Origin: Streptomyces diacarni
GTDB taxonomy: Bacteria; Actinomycetota; Actinomycetes; Streptomycetales; Streptomycetaceae
NCBI RefSeq assembly: GCF_003323715.1
Contig: NZ_QOIN01000042.1
Coordinates: 124,001-188,000 of the forward strand
DNA length: 64,000 nt
Direction of reading: 5' to 3'
Shown here one piece after another: positions 9,455 through 18,025 of the stretch. Below the pieces are notes generated by a model, which was not told the origin of the DNA, did no database searches, and was given only the letters and a program-made list of their open reading frames with translations. Each line of letters opens with the position of its first letter. Position 1 is the first letter of the stretch. Made by a program: the position numbers and the translations under genes.

Positions 9455-11914
9455 CTAGGAGGCGGCCACCGGATCCACCGGATCCGAGGGCTTCGCCGAC
9501 CGATCGGTGTTGTCCTCCTCACCCACGGCGATACCGCGCCGCTTGGAGAGGTAGACGGTGCCGACGACGACGGCCACCGCGACCGCGGCCACGACGACGC
9601 GGGCGCCCGCGCTCTTGTCCGCGCCGTAGCTGAACTTCACCACGGCGGGCGCGATCAGCAGGGCCACCAGGTTCATGACCTTCAGCAGGGGGTTGATCGC
9701 CGGACCCGCGGTGTCCTTGAAGGGGTCGCCGACCGTGTCACCGATGATGGTCGCCTCGTGCGCCTCGCTGCCCTTGCCGCCGTGGTGGCCGTCCTCCACC
9801 AGCTTCTTGGCGTTGTCCCAGGCGCCCCCGGAGTTCGCGAGGAAGACGGCCATCAGGGTGCCGGCGCCGATCGCGCCGGCCAGGAACGCCGCCAGCGCAC
9901 CGACACCGAAGGTGAAGCCCACCAGGATGGGGGACATCACCGCCAGCAGCCCCGGCGTCGTCAGCTCGCGCAGCGCGTCCTTGGTGCAGATGTCCACGAC
10001 ACGGCCGTACTCCGGCGTCTGCGAGTAGTCCATGATGCCCGGCTTCTCACGGAACTGCCGCCGGACCTCGAAGACGACCGAACCGGCCGAACGGGAGACC
10101 GCGTTGATGGCGAGCCCGGAGAAGAGGAAGACCACCGCGGCACCGAACATCAGCCCGACCAGCGTGCTGGGCTGCGCGATGTCCACCAGCTCCAGCATCT
10201 TGCCCGCGTTCTGGTCCGCCTCGGTCAGGGCCTTGCCCAGCTCGGTGCGGTACGAGCCGAAGAGCGCCGCCGCGGCGAGCACCGCCGTGGCGATGGCGAT
10301 GCCCTTGGTGATCGCCTTGGTGGTGTTGCCCACCGCGTCCAGGTCGGTCAGCACCTGCGCCCCGGCGCCCTCGACGTCACCGGACATCTCGGCGATGCCC
10401 TGCGCGTTGTCGGAGACGGGACCGAAGGTGTCCATGGCCACGATCACCCCGACCGTGGTCAGCAACCCGGTACCCGCCAGCGCCACGGCGAACAGCGCCA
10501 GCATCACCGTTCCGCCACCCAGCAGGAAGGCGCCGTAGACGCTCAGCCCGATCAACAGGGCCGTGTAGACGGCCGATTCGAGGCCGATGGAGATGCCGGA
10601 GAGCACCACCGTCGCGGGCCCCGTCAGCGACGTCCTGCCGATGTCCCGAACCGGCTTGCGGGTGGTCTCGGTGAAGTAGCCGGTCAGCTGCTGGATGAGG
10701 GCGGCCAGCACGATGCCGATCGCCACGGCCACGATGGCCAGCACCCGCGGGTCGCCGCTGTGGCCGAGGATCTCGTTCGCGTCGTCCCCCGAGACGCCCT
10801 TGAGGTCCGCGTAGCTGGAAGGCAGGTACACGAACGCGGCGATGGCCACCAGCACCAGCGAGATCACCGCGGAGATGAAGAAGCCGCGGTTGATCGCCGT
10901 CATGCCGCTGCGGTCGGAGCGGCGCGGAGCCACGGCGAACACGCCGATCATCGCGGTGAGCACCCCGATGGCGGGAACGAGCAGCGGGAAGACCAGCCCG
11001 TCGTTGCCGAAGACGGCGGTGCCCAGGATCAGCGCGGCCACCAGCGTTACCGCGTAGCTCTCGAACAGGTCGGCCGCCATGCCGGCGCAGTCGCCGACGT
11101 TGTCGCCCACGTTGTCCGCGATGGTGGCGGCGTTGCGCGGGTCGTCCTCGGGGATGCCCTGCTCGACCTTGCCGACGAGGTCGGCGCCGACGTCCGCCGC
11201 CTTGGTGAAAATGCCGCCGCCGACCCGCATGAACATCGCGATCAGCGCCGCACCGAGCCCGAAGCCCTCCAGCACCTTGGGCGCGTCCGCCGCGTAGACC
11301 AGCACCACGCACGCGGCGCCCAGCAGACCGAGGCCGACGGTGAACATTCCGACGACGCCACCGGTACGGAAAGCGATCTTCATGGCCTTGTGCGAGACGG
11401 CCGTGAGATCGACCGGAATTTCTCCCGGGTCGCCCTTCGCCGCCGAGCCCCCAGCCGGCGCCGGTACACCCGAGGGGGTGACCGGAGTCGCCTCACGCGC
11501 CGCAGCGGCCACGCGCACATTACTGCGCACCGCGAGCCACATACCGATATAGCCGGTCGCCGCCGAGAAAGCCGCACCGACCAGGAAGAACAACGAACGG
11601 CCGATCCGCTGTTTCATATCATCGGCCGGCAACAGCATGAGCAGGAAGAAGACGACCACCGCGAAGACCCCGAGGGTGCGCAGCTGCCGCGCCAGATAGG
11701 CGTTCGCCCCCTCCTGCACGGCCGAGGCGATCTTCTTCATGCTGTCGGTGCCCTCGCCCGCGGCGAGCACTTGTCGTACCAGCACCAGAGCGACGCCGAG
11801 CGCTGCGAGCGCGACAACCGCGATCACGATCGCGAGTCCCCGGTTGCCACTTGTCAGCTCTGCGGCGTCAGCGAGGTGCTGAGGGTGGTGAAGTGGGCTG
11901 AGTTGCCCCGCCAT
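9455..11914 (-). CDS. hppA: membrane-bound proton-translocating pyrophosphatase
   Basis: Couples hydrolysis of pyrophosphate to proton export across the cell membrane. ATG 11914 is chosen because AAGGAGG lies 5 nt upstream; a longer frame to 12004 has no ribosome site. The 819-aa protein has about 16 hydrophobic helices. The pyrophosphate site is visible as FTKAADVGADLVGKVEQGIP followed by EDDPRN, DNVGDNVGDCAG and, near the C-terminus, DTVGDPFKDTAGPA. The segment GNTTKA around residue 532 has Lys where potassium-dependent enzymes have Ala, which by family rules marks the potassium-independent, proton-pumping class. Residues 150-185 carry a Gly/Pro/Ala loop insertion. Monocistronic, with a terminator just downstream. 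Confidence 0.96.
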   Translation of the reverse strand: MAGQLSPLHHPQHLADAAELTSGNRGLAIVIAVVALAALGVALVLVRQVLAAGEGTDSMKKIASAVQEGANAYLARQLRTLGVFAVVVFFLLMLLPADDMKQRIGRSLFFLVGAAFSAATGYIGMWLAVRSNVRVAAAAREATPVTPSGVPAPAGGSAAKGDPGEIPVDLTAVSHKAMKIAFRTGGVVGMFTVGLGLLGAACVVLVYAADAPKVLEGFGLGAALIAMFMRVGGGIFTKAADVGADLVGKVEQGIPEDDPRNAATIADNVGDNVGDCAGMAADLFESYAVTLVAALILGTAVFGNDGLVFPLLVPAIGVLTAMIGVFAVAPRRSDRSGMTAINRGFFISAVISLVLVAIAAFVYLPSSYADLKGVSGDDANEILGHSGDPRVLAIVAVAIGIVLAALIQQLTGYFTETTRKPVRDIGRTSLTGPATVVLSGISIGLESAVYTALLIGLSVYGAFLLGGGTVMLALFAVALAGTGLLTTVGVIVAMDTFGPVSDNAQGIAEMSGDVEGAGAQVLTDLDAVGNTTKAITKGIAIATAVLAAAALFGSYRTELGKALTEADQNAGKMLELVDIAQPSTLVGLMFGAAVVFLFSGLAINAVSRSAGSVVFEVRRQFREKPGIMDYSQTPEYGRVVDICTKDALRELTTPGLLAVMSPILVGFTFGVGALAAFLAGAIGAGTLMAVFLANSGGAWDNAKKLVEDGHHGGKGSEAHEATIIGDTVGDPFKDTAGPAINPLLKVMNLVALLIAPAVVKFSYGADKSAGARVVVAAVAVAVVVGTVYLSKRRGIAVGEEDNTDRSAKPSDPVDPVAAS

Positions 11915-12310
11915 TCGTCCTCCTTGACGTTTGGCACATGGGCGCGCGCAAGCACGCTCAGGCGTCCTGCTGCAAAGATGTGGACGGATTGTAGGGAGCG
12001 CCACTAGATCAAAACAGAGCGCAGCAGCGGGAATTCGCTGGGAACGGCGAAGATCAGCCGCTTACGAGCCGGTCAATTCGCTCGCATGAGGGAACGAGCA
12101 AATTCAACTGACGCCCGAAAAATGATCTATCGAGTGACGGGGAAAAGCCTCGCTGACTCGTTTAGACCCTGGTCAGTGGCGGTCGCAATAACTCCGTTGA
12201 TCGTCCGATGCTCGGCAGAGAAGATCCACGCGAGGGGCCCCGAGCAACCGAAAAGCCCGCCGCGAAGGCGGCGGGCACAGGACAAACGGGACGGGTGGGG
12301 CAATGGAGGC
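11915..12310. other. intergenic region between hppA and the anti-sigma gene
   Basis: About 400 bp without a believable gene. It is less GC-rich than its surroundings (AAATTC, ATGATCTATCG and similar stretches near 12010-12150), which fits the hppA promoter region and its upstream control sites. Its right end holds the terminator of the bldG-side transcript. No tandem repeat is visible here. Confidence 0.6.
12251..12276 (-). terminator. rho-independent terminator of the bldG/anti-sigma transcript
   Basis: Perfect 9-bp arms (12255-12263 and 12268-12276) around a GAAG tetraloop; on the minus strand the hairpin is followed by TTTT. It lies 34 nt past the stop of the anti-sigma gene. Confidence 0.85.
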
Positions 12311-12862
12311 TCAGGGGAGAACCGGCTCGATCGTGGGCCAGCTCATACGGATCACACCGCCGTGCTCGTCGGTCGTGACCTCGACGTCGTCCACGAGACC
12401 GCTGATCACCGCGAGCCCCATCTCTCCGTCGCCCTCGTCCTCCTCGGCGACCGGCTCGGGAATCTCGTCCCGCGCCCCCGGCAACAACGCGCCCTCGGCC
12501 TCGACGAGCCCGCCACCCGGACCGCCACCCTTGCCGCCCCCGTCACCGTTGGCCGAGGGAGCGGCGGACGCGGACGCGCCCAGCGTGCCACCAGGCAGCG
12601 AGAAACGCCGGTGCGGCGCGTCGTCACCCACCTCGATGGAGAACTTCTTCTCGTCCTCGATCAGGGAGACCCGCACGGGGCTGTTGAGACCGTGGCTCAT
12701 GTGCAGGCCGACGGCCCGCGTGCACGCCTCGCCGACGGCCAGCCGCACCTCGTCGAGCACCGCTTCGTCGACCCCGGCCCGCCGCGCCACGGCGGCAGCC
12801 ACCAGCCGCGCCGTACGGACGTGCTCCGGCAGCGCACTGAAGAGCAGCTCCACGGTGGCCAT
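12311..12862 (-). CDS. RsbW-like anti-sigma factor / serine kinase, BldG partner
   Basis: An ATP-binding (GHKL-fold) anti-sigma factor, 183 aa. The N-terminal half carries the N-box region VRLAVGEACTRAVGLHMSHG and a beta-strand region VRVSLIEDEKKFSIEVGDDAP; the C-terminal half has EMGLAVISGLVDDVEV, which matches the G-box area. Between them sits a long Ala/Gly/Pro/Glu insertion (residues about 95-145) that is larger than in typical RsbW proteins. It follows bldG on the same strand 143 bp downstream, the same arrangement as the S. coelicolor bldG-SCO3548 pair, where the kinase and BldG act as antagonists in development. Monocistronic or bldG-cotranscribed, ending at a strong terminator. Confidence 0.9.
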   Translation of the reverse strand: MATVELLFSALPEHVRTARLVAAAVARRAGVDEAVLDEVRLAVGEACTRAVGLHMSHGLNSPVRVSLIEDEKKFSIEVGDDAPHRRFSLPGGTLGASASAAPSANGDGGGKGGGPGGGLVEAEGALLPGARDEIPEPVAEEDEGDGEMGLAVISGLVDDVEVTTDEHGGVIRMSWPTIEPVLP

Positions 12863-13005
12863 GCCATCCCCCTCGGTCTTCGGTGAGTCTTGACGGGGCT
12901 TCCAGGGCTCTTGGAGCCGGACCCCGGCGACCCCGCCTGCCAGTCAAGCGGGAGGCCGCCGGACCGCCCGCACCGAGGTGGGGGCGGTCCGACGGCCCGA
13001 ACGCG

Positions 13006-13347
13006 TCAGTCAGTGGCCGCTACGGCCTCGTCGACGGAGGAGTGGATCGGGAAGACCTTGGTGAGGCCAGTGATCCGGAAGATCTTGAGAATGCGCTCCT
13101 GGTTGCAGACAAGACGCAGCGAGCCCTCGTGCGCACGCACCCGCTTGAGCCCGCCCACAAGCACGCCGAGCCCGGTGGAGTCGAGAAAGTCGACACCCTC
13201 CATGTCCACGACGAGGTGGTAGCTGCCGTCGTTCACAAGCTCGACCAGCTGCTCACGCAGCTTGGGCGCGGTGTATACATCAATCTCGCCACCGACCTCG
13301 ACGATCGTGCGATCGCCGACGGTACGGGTCGACAGGGACAGGTCCAC
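13006..13347 (-). CDS. bldG: anti-anti-sigma factor BldG
   Basis: STAS-domain switch protein (113 aa) needed in streptomycetes for aerial growth and antibiotic production. The sequence [20 protein letters not shown] to the end is the BldG family signature. The phosphorylated serine is S57 in [14 protein letters not shown]; in its unphosphorylated form the protein binds the anti-sigma kinase. Start GTG 13347. Full family length and no internal oddity. The anti-sigma gene is next downstream on the same strand; the divergent helicase gene lies on the other side of a 190-bp gap that should hold the bldG promoter. Confidence 0.97.
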   Translation of the reverse strand: MDLSLSTRTVGDRTIVEVGGEIDVYTAPKLREQLVELVNDGSYHLVVDMEGVDFLDSTGLGVLVGGLKRVRAHEGSLRLVCNQERILKIFRITGLTKVFPIHSSVDEAVAATD

Positions 13348-13536
13348 GGATCCTCCAGCACCTTGCTATCGAGCGGTCAGCCCCCTCGGTTCTCCCTCCC
13401 CCTGCCCTGACGGAGGGAGGTACCCCCAAAGGCAGGGGACGGATCGGCAGCCGCAGAAGCATTCAATCACTTACCAGCAGGCGAGGACGACGCCTTGCGG
13501 CCATTGTCCGCCTCGCCAGTGACACACTCGGTACCG

Positions 13537-16347
13537 ATGGCCAACGAACAGCACACCCGGTCCGCGCGCGTACGCCCGCGAGCCGAGCCCGACCGCTCGG
13601 CTCCCCACGGCGACCCTCGCGACGTGCTCGCTCGTCTCACCAGGGGTACCGACCGCGCCGGGCGTGTCACCCATACGGAGCACTTGCCCCCGCGAAACGG
13701 TCGCCATGCGCAATGGCCCGACCGGATCCGGCCGGAAGTGATCGCGGCCGTGCGCCGAGCGGGCATCGACCGCCCCTGGGAACACCAGGCCCGCGCCGCC
13801 GCCCACGCCCTCGACGGCGACTCCGTGATCATCGCCACGGGCACCGCCTCCGGAAAATCACTCTCCTACCTCACTCCCGTCCTCAGCACCCTGCTGGACG
13901 GCGCCGAGGCCCCCAACGGACGCGGCACCACCGCGCTGTACCTCGCCCCCACCAAAGCACTCGCGGCCGACCAGCGCCGCGCCGTCACCGACCTGGCCGC
14001 CCCACTCGGCACGGCGGTACGGCCCGCCGTCTTCGACGGGGACACCCCCTTCGAAGAGCGCGAATGGGTGCGCCAGTACGCCAACTACGTGCTCACCAAC
14101 CCGGACATGCTCCACCGCGGCCTGCTGCCCGGACACACCCGCTGGTCCTCCTTCCTGCGCGCGCTGCGCTACGTCGTCATCGACGAGTGCCACACCTACC
14201 GCGGCGTCTTCGGCTCCCACGTCGCCCAGGTCCTGCGGCGGCTGCGCCGGGTCTGCGCCCGCTACGGCGCCGAACCCGTCTTCCTGCTCGCCTCCGCCAC
14301 CGCCGCCTCCCCCGGCGACGGCGCGGCCCGGCTCACCGGCGTGCGGCCCGTCGAGATCACCGAGGACACCTCCCCACGCGGCGAGACGGTCTTCGCACTG
14401 TGGGAACCGCCACTGACCGAGTACGAAGGCGAGCGCGGCGCCCCCGTCCGCCGCACCGCGACCGCCGAGTCCGCCGAGCTGCTGACCGACCTGGCCGCCC
14501 AGGGCGTACGCACCGTCGCCTTCGTCCGCTCCCGGCGAGGCGCCGAGCTGATCTCCCTCATCGCCCAGGACCGCCTCGCCGCGGTCCCGGCCCCACGGGG
14601 CCCCGCCCCGGCGACCGCCCGTGCCCGGCACCCCGCCGCTGCGCCGGGCGATGGCGACGGCGACATCCACGGTCTCCAGGAGCTCCGGGAGGTTCCGGAC
14701 CTCCGCGGTCTCCAGGAGGCGGGCGCCGCGGCGGTGGGCTCGTCGACGGGGGATGCGTCGTCGGGGGATGCGTCGTCGGGCGGTGCGTCGTCGGGCGGTG
14801 CGTCGGTGCGGGACGCCTCCGTGCGGGACGCCTCGCTGGACGCCTCCGTGGAGGGCGCGGATACGGGGGGCGCCTCCGCGCGGGACGCCTCCGTGGGGGG
14901 CGCGGATACGGGGGGCGCCTCCGCGCGGGACGCCTCCGTGGGGGGCGCGGATACGGGGGTGGTCTCGGGAGGGGGCGTCGCAGGCGGACCGGTGCCCGGC
15001 GCGGGACGACGTGGCGGGCTCTCCTCCCGGATCGCCGCCTACCGCGGCGGCTATCTCCCCGAAGAGCGACGCGCCCTGGAGCGGGCCCTGCACACCGGCG
15101 AACTGCTGGGGCTCGCCGCCACCAACGCCCTCGAACTCGGCATCGACATCTCCGGCCTCGACGCGGTCCTCATCACCGGCTACCCCGGCACCCGCGCCTC
15201 TCTCTGGCAGCAGGCGGGCCGCGCCGGGCGGGCCGGTCAGGGCGCGCTCGCCATCATGATCGCCCGGGACGAACCGCTGGACACCTATCTCGTCCACCAC
15301 CCCGAATCCATCTTCGCCACGCCCGTCGAATCCACCGTCCTGGACCCGCACAACCCCTACGTCCTCGCACCCCACCTGTGTGCAGCCGCAGCCGAGATAC
15401 CGCTCACCGAAGCCGACTTCCCTCTCTTCGGGCCGGAGACCGGTCAGCTGCTGCGCAAGCTCGAAGAGCGCAAGCTGCTCCGTCGCCGTTCCTCCGGCTG
15501 GCACTGGACCCGCAAGGAGCGGGCTGCCGACCTCACCGACATCCGCGGCAGCGGCGGGCGACCCGTACAGGTCGTGGAAGAGGGCACCGGCCGGCTGCTG
15601 GGCACCGTGGACGCCGCAGCCGCGCACACCACCGTCCACGAAGGCGCCGTCCACCTCCACCAGGGCCGCACGTACGTGGTGCGCAGCCTCGACCTGGAGG
15701 ACTCCGCCGCCCTCGTCGAGGAAGCCAGCCCCCCGTGGACGACCATGGCCCGCGACACCACCTCGCTGGCCGTTCTGGAGACCGAGGCCGAGGTGCCCTG
15801 GGGCGATGCCCGGCTGTGCTTCGGCTCGGTGGAGGTCACCAACCAGGTGGTCTCCTACCTGCGCCGCCGTGTGATCACCGGCGAGGTCCTGGGCGAGTCC
15901 AAGCTGGATCTTCCGCCCCGCACCCTGCGAACCCGCGCCGTGTGGTGGACGGTCACCGAAGACCAGCTCGACGCCGCCCGCATCACGCCCGAGATCCTGG
16001 CGGGCTCGCTGCACGCCGCCGAGCACGCTGCCATCGGGATCCTTCCGCTGTTCGCGACCTGCGACCGCTGGGACATCGGCGGCGTCTCCATCGCCCTGCA
16101 TCCCGACACACTCCTTCCCACCGTCTTCGTCTACGACGGCCAGCCCGGCGGGGCGGGCTTCGCCGAACGTGCCTTCCACACCGCCCGGGCGTGGCTGACC
16201 GCCACCCGGGACGCGATCGCCTCCTGCGAGTGCGAGGCGGGCTGCCCCTCCTGCATCCAGTCACCCAAGTGCGGCAACGCCAACGACCCGCTACACAAGC
16301 GCGGCGCCGTCCGCCTCCTGACGGAACTCCTCCGCTCCGCTGTCTGA
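13537..16347 (+). CDS. DEAD/DEAH helicase, Hrq1/MrfA-like, with DUF1998 zinc-binding end
   Basis: Superfamily 2 ATP-dependent helicase of about 936 aa. RecA domain 1: ATGTASGKSLSY (motif I), APTKALAADQ (Ia), VIDECHTY (II, DECH), LASATAA (III). RecA domain 2: AATNALELGIDI and QQAGRAGRAGQGAL (motif VI). The C-terminus has the cysteine set CECEAGCPSCIQSPKC typical of DUF1998, and WEHQ near residue 70 serves as the Q motif. In Bacillus the family member MrfA repairs mitomycin lesions. The start is uncertain: ATG 13537 has no clear ribosome site, and in-frame starts exist upstream from 13495. An odd Ser/Gly/Asp/Ala repeat (residues about 400-485) separates the two RecA domains. Convergent with the Tad operon, as in other actinobacteria. 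Confidence 0.92.
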   Translation: MANEQHTRSARVRPRAEPDRSAPHGDPRDVLARLTRGTDRAGRVTHTEHLPPRNGRHAQWPDRIRPEVIAAVRRAGIDRPWEHQARAAAHALDGDSVIIATGTASGKSLSYLTPVLSTLLDGAEAPNGRGTTALYLAPTKALAADQRRAVTDLAAPLGTAVRPAVFDGDTPFEEREWVRQYANYVLTNPDMLHRGLLPGHTRWSSFLRALRYVVIDECHTYRGVFGSHVAQVLRRLRRVCARYGAEPVFLLASATAASPGDGAARLTGVRPVEITEDTSPRGETVFALWEPPLTEYEGERGAPVRRTATAESAELLTDLAAQGVRTVAFVRSRRGAELISLIAQDRLAAVPAPRGPAPATARARHPAAAPGDGDGDIHGLQELREVPDLRGLQEAGAAAVGSSTGDASSGDASSGGASSGGASVRDASVRDASLDASVEGADTGGASARDASVGGADTGGASARDASVGGADTGVVSGGGVAGGPVPGAGRRGGLSSRIAAYRGGYLPEERRALERALHTGELLGLAATNALELGIDISGLDAVLITGYPGTRASLWQQAGRAGRAGQGALAIMIARDEPLDTYLVHHPESIFATPVESTVLDPHNPYVLAPHLCAAAAEIPLTEADFPLFGPETGQLLRKLEERKLLRRRSSGWHWTRKERAADLTDIRGSGGRPVQVVEEGTGRLLGTVDAAAAHTTVHEGAVHLHQGRTYVVRSLDLEDSAALVEEASPPWTTMARDTTSLAVLETEAEVPWGDARLCFGSVEVTNQVVSYLRRRVITGEVLGESKLDLPPRTLRTRAVWWTVTEDQLDAARITPEILAGSLHAAEHAAIGILPLFATCDRWDIGGVSIALHPDTLLPTVFVYDGQPGGAGFAERAFHTARAWLTATRDAIASCECEAGCPSCIQSPKCGNANDPLHKRGAVRLLTELLRSAV
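14735..14990 (+). repeat. in-frame tandem repeats inside the helicase gene (15-bp and 45-bp units)
   Basis: First a run of 15-bp units encoding SSGDA/SSGGA-like pentapeptides, then 45-bp units (GCGCGGATACG at 14855, 14900 and 14945, exact spacing) encoding a 15-residue ADTGGASARDASVGG block about 2.5 times. The reading frame is kept throughout. It sits in the linker between the two RecA domains. Confidence 0.9.
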
Positions 16348-16389
16348 CCTCCCCCGGCTGTTGGCCGACTGCTCCAAACGGGTGCCCGG

Positions 16390-16602
16390 CTCGTTCGACG
16401 GTGGGCCCATCGACTCCACCCGACTGGTGCTGGACCGTCCGACCGTGGGCCGGTCCGCTCCCCCGGCTGCTGCTTGGACCTTCCGGCAGTGGGCCGGTCC
16501 GCTTCACCCCGGCTCGTCCGACCGTGGACCGGTCGGCTCCCCCGTCTGCTGCCCGGCTCGTCCGGCCGGTGGTCCGGTCGGCTCCACCCGCCGGTGTCTG
16601 GC
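16390..16602. repeat. degenerate tandem repeat, about 44-bp unit, 5 copies, intergenic
   Basis: CGTCCGACCGTGGGCCGGTC-like segments begin at 16392, 16436, 16480, 16515 and 16559 (spacings 44, 44, 35, 44). It occupies the gap between the converging helicase and TadE-like genes. The rest of the gap (16348-16634) shows nothing else. Confidence 0.75.
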
Positions 16603-16634
16603 CCGTGGGCCGGCGACCGGCTCGCTCCGCACGG

Positions 16635-17048
16635 CTACCCGGCCTGGTCGGCGCGGCGGGGTGGCGGCCGGGAACCACGTGCGGCTTCCGGTGCCGCCGA
16701 TCCGACCGGGCCGGCGCGGGCGCGCGCCTGGGCGTCGTACGGGCCCCACCGCACTCGCGCGTCCAGATCAGCGATCTCTCCCCGCACCGTGCACCTGACC
16801 ACCTGCGCGCCCTGGGCCCGCGCCACTCCGCGCGCCGCCGCGCAGGCGTCGGCCCGGCCCTCGAGCGCCCGGTCGGCCGCCGCGAGCGCCGCCAGATCGG
16901 CCACGGCGCCCGCGCGATGGCGGACGTGGACCGCTTGGCCGAAGCCGAGCACCGCCGCGAACACCCCGCACAGCACCACCGCGCTCAGTGCCACCCACAC
17001 GGACGCCGACCCGCGGTCGCTGCGGAGCTGTGACAGGTTCGCCGTCAT
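16635..17048 (-). CDS. TadE-like protein of the helicase/secretion neighbourhood
   Basis: A 137-aa protein of the Rv3654c type. It starts with MTANLSQLRSDRGSASVWVA, and one N-terminal helix (VWVALSAVVLCGVFAAVLGFG) follows a charged leader, as in TadE-like pseudopilins. Next comes an Ala-rich segment with two cysteines (ADACAAARG, VRCTVRGE). The family is named for sitting between the helicase and the Tad genes, which is exactly the case here. ATG 17048 overlaps the stop of the upstream TadE gene by 4 nt (ATGA), so translation is probably coupled. It is the last gene of the seven-gene Tad operon. Function is unknown; surface or secretion-associated by context. Confidence 0.85.
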   Translation of the reverse strand: MTANLSQLRSDRGSASVWVALSAVVLCGVFAAVLGFGQAVHVRHRAGAVADLAALAAADRALEGRADACAAARGVARAQGAQVVRCTVRGEIADLDARVRWGPYDAQARARAGPVGSAAPEAARGSRPPPRRADQAG

Positions 17049-17707
17049 TCCTCCTTCCCCTCCGTCCCTCGCGCGTCGTCCAGTCCGGGACTGCCGGCAC
17101 TGCCAGGACTGCCGGGACTGCCGGGACTGCCGGGACTGCCGCGACTGCCGGTTGCAGGGGTTCGGCCGTGGCTCCGGCCCTGACTCCGGCCAGTGCCGGC
17201 TCCGCCCGCGTCGTCCCCGGTCTCAGCCCTTGCCTCGTCCATGGCGACCGCCTCGGACCGCAGCTCCACCGTCAGCGGGCCCGGCCCCACCGTCCGGGCC
17301 CTTACGGCGACTCGCACCAACTCTCCGTCTTTCGTCACTTTCAGCCGGGCTCCCGGCGGCGCCGCCGACCGGACGGCGCGCGCCACGCCGTCCCCGGTTT
17401 CTCCGCGTGCCGCCGCCCGGGCCCCGGCGCGGGCGGCGTCGACGCACTGGATGCGGGTCACCGCCGCCATGAGCCCCCACAGCAGTCCGGCCACCAGCAG
17501 GACCAGCGCCGGAATCACCACGGCGGCCTCGGCGGTCACATAGCCCGCGCACCAGTCCCTGCGGGCCGTACGGGCCGTACGGCCCGTACGAATCCGGCCC
17601 AACAGACAGGATGTGCGGGTCTTGCGTCGTGGCGGTCCGCGGCGTGCCGTGGCGCACGGGCCACTGGCGCGTCCTTCACCGCGCACTGCGGACTCAGAAC
17701 GGGCCAC
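17045..17707 (-). CDS. TadE family pseudopilin with SPG-repeat tail
   Basis: TadE-type minor pseudopilin. The key part is GYVTAEAAVVIPALVLLVAGLL, a hydrophobic helix with the glutamate expected at position 5 of a processed pilin. After it, residues AARAGARAAARGE continue as in other TadE proteins. The start is uncertain: GTG 17707 overlaps the end of the DUF4244 gene and gives an unusually long basic leader of 55 residues, while GTG 17539 would begin at VTAEAAVV with no leader. The tail carries a collagen-like run of SPG triplets encoded by near-perfect 9-bp repeats (17096-17150). It ends by overlapping the next gene by 4 nt. Part of the Tad operon. Confidence 0.8.
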   Translation of the reverse strand: MARSESAVRGEGRASGPCATARRGPPRRKTRTSCLLGRIRTGRTARTARRDWCAGYVTAEAAVVIPALVLLVAGLLWGLMAAVTRIQCVDAARAGARAAARGETGDGVARAVRSAAPPGARLKVTKDGELVRVAVRARTVGPGPLTVELRSEAVAMDEARAETGDDAGGAGTGRSQGRSHGRTPATGSRGSPGSPGSPGSPGSAGSPGLDDARGTEGKEE

Positions 17708-17927
17708 GGAGTGCCCGCTCGATCAGCTGTTGCAACTGTTCGCCCACCGGGCCGCTGTTGACGACCTTGTAGAGAACCGCCGCCAGGGCCACCGCCGCCA
17801 GCGTGCCGATCGCGTACTCGGCTGTGCTCATTCCCCGGTCGCCGCTCAGCTCGTGTGCCGTGCGTACCCTCTTCAAGAACCGCCGCACCTTCGTCAACAC
17901 CGCGCTGCCTCCCTTGCATTCGGTCAT
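17694..17927 (-). CDS. DUF4244 Flp-pilin-like protein
   Basis: A 77-aa candidate major pilin subunit. Start ATG 17927, with GGAGAAGGG about 8 nt upstream. The layout fits Flp pilins: a basic leader (RRFLKRVRTAHELSGDRG), then MSTAEYAIGTLAAVALAAVLY with the glutamate five residues after the likely cleavage glycine, then one hydrophobic helix and a short tail. This is the DUF4244 family that accompanies actinobacterial Tad genes. It sits between tadC and tadE on the same strand. No prepilin peptidase gene lies in the window, so processing would need an enzyme encoded elsewhere. Confidence 0.88.
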   Translation of the reverse strand: MTECKGGSAVLTKVRRFLKRVRTAHELSGDRGMSTAEYAIGTLAAVALAAVLYKVVNSGPVGEQLQQLIERALRGPF

Positions 17928-18025
17928 CGTCTGCACCCTTCTCCGGCGGAACGCACGCCTCGCGGCGCCGGTCGCCACTGTTGTCCTTCCTGTGCGTGCC
18001 GTGCAGCTGCGGCTGCGGCTGCGGC

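Noticed and set aside
9758..12007. Long plus-strand ORF over hppA
   Set aside because: Histidine/aspartate-rich antisense frame typical of high-GC genomes; hppA is certain.
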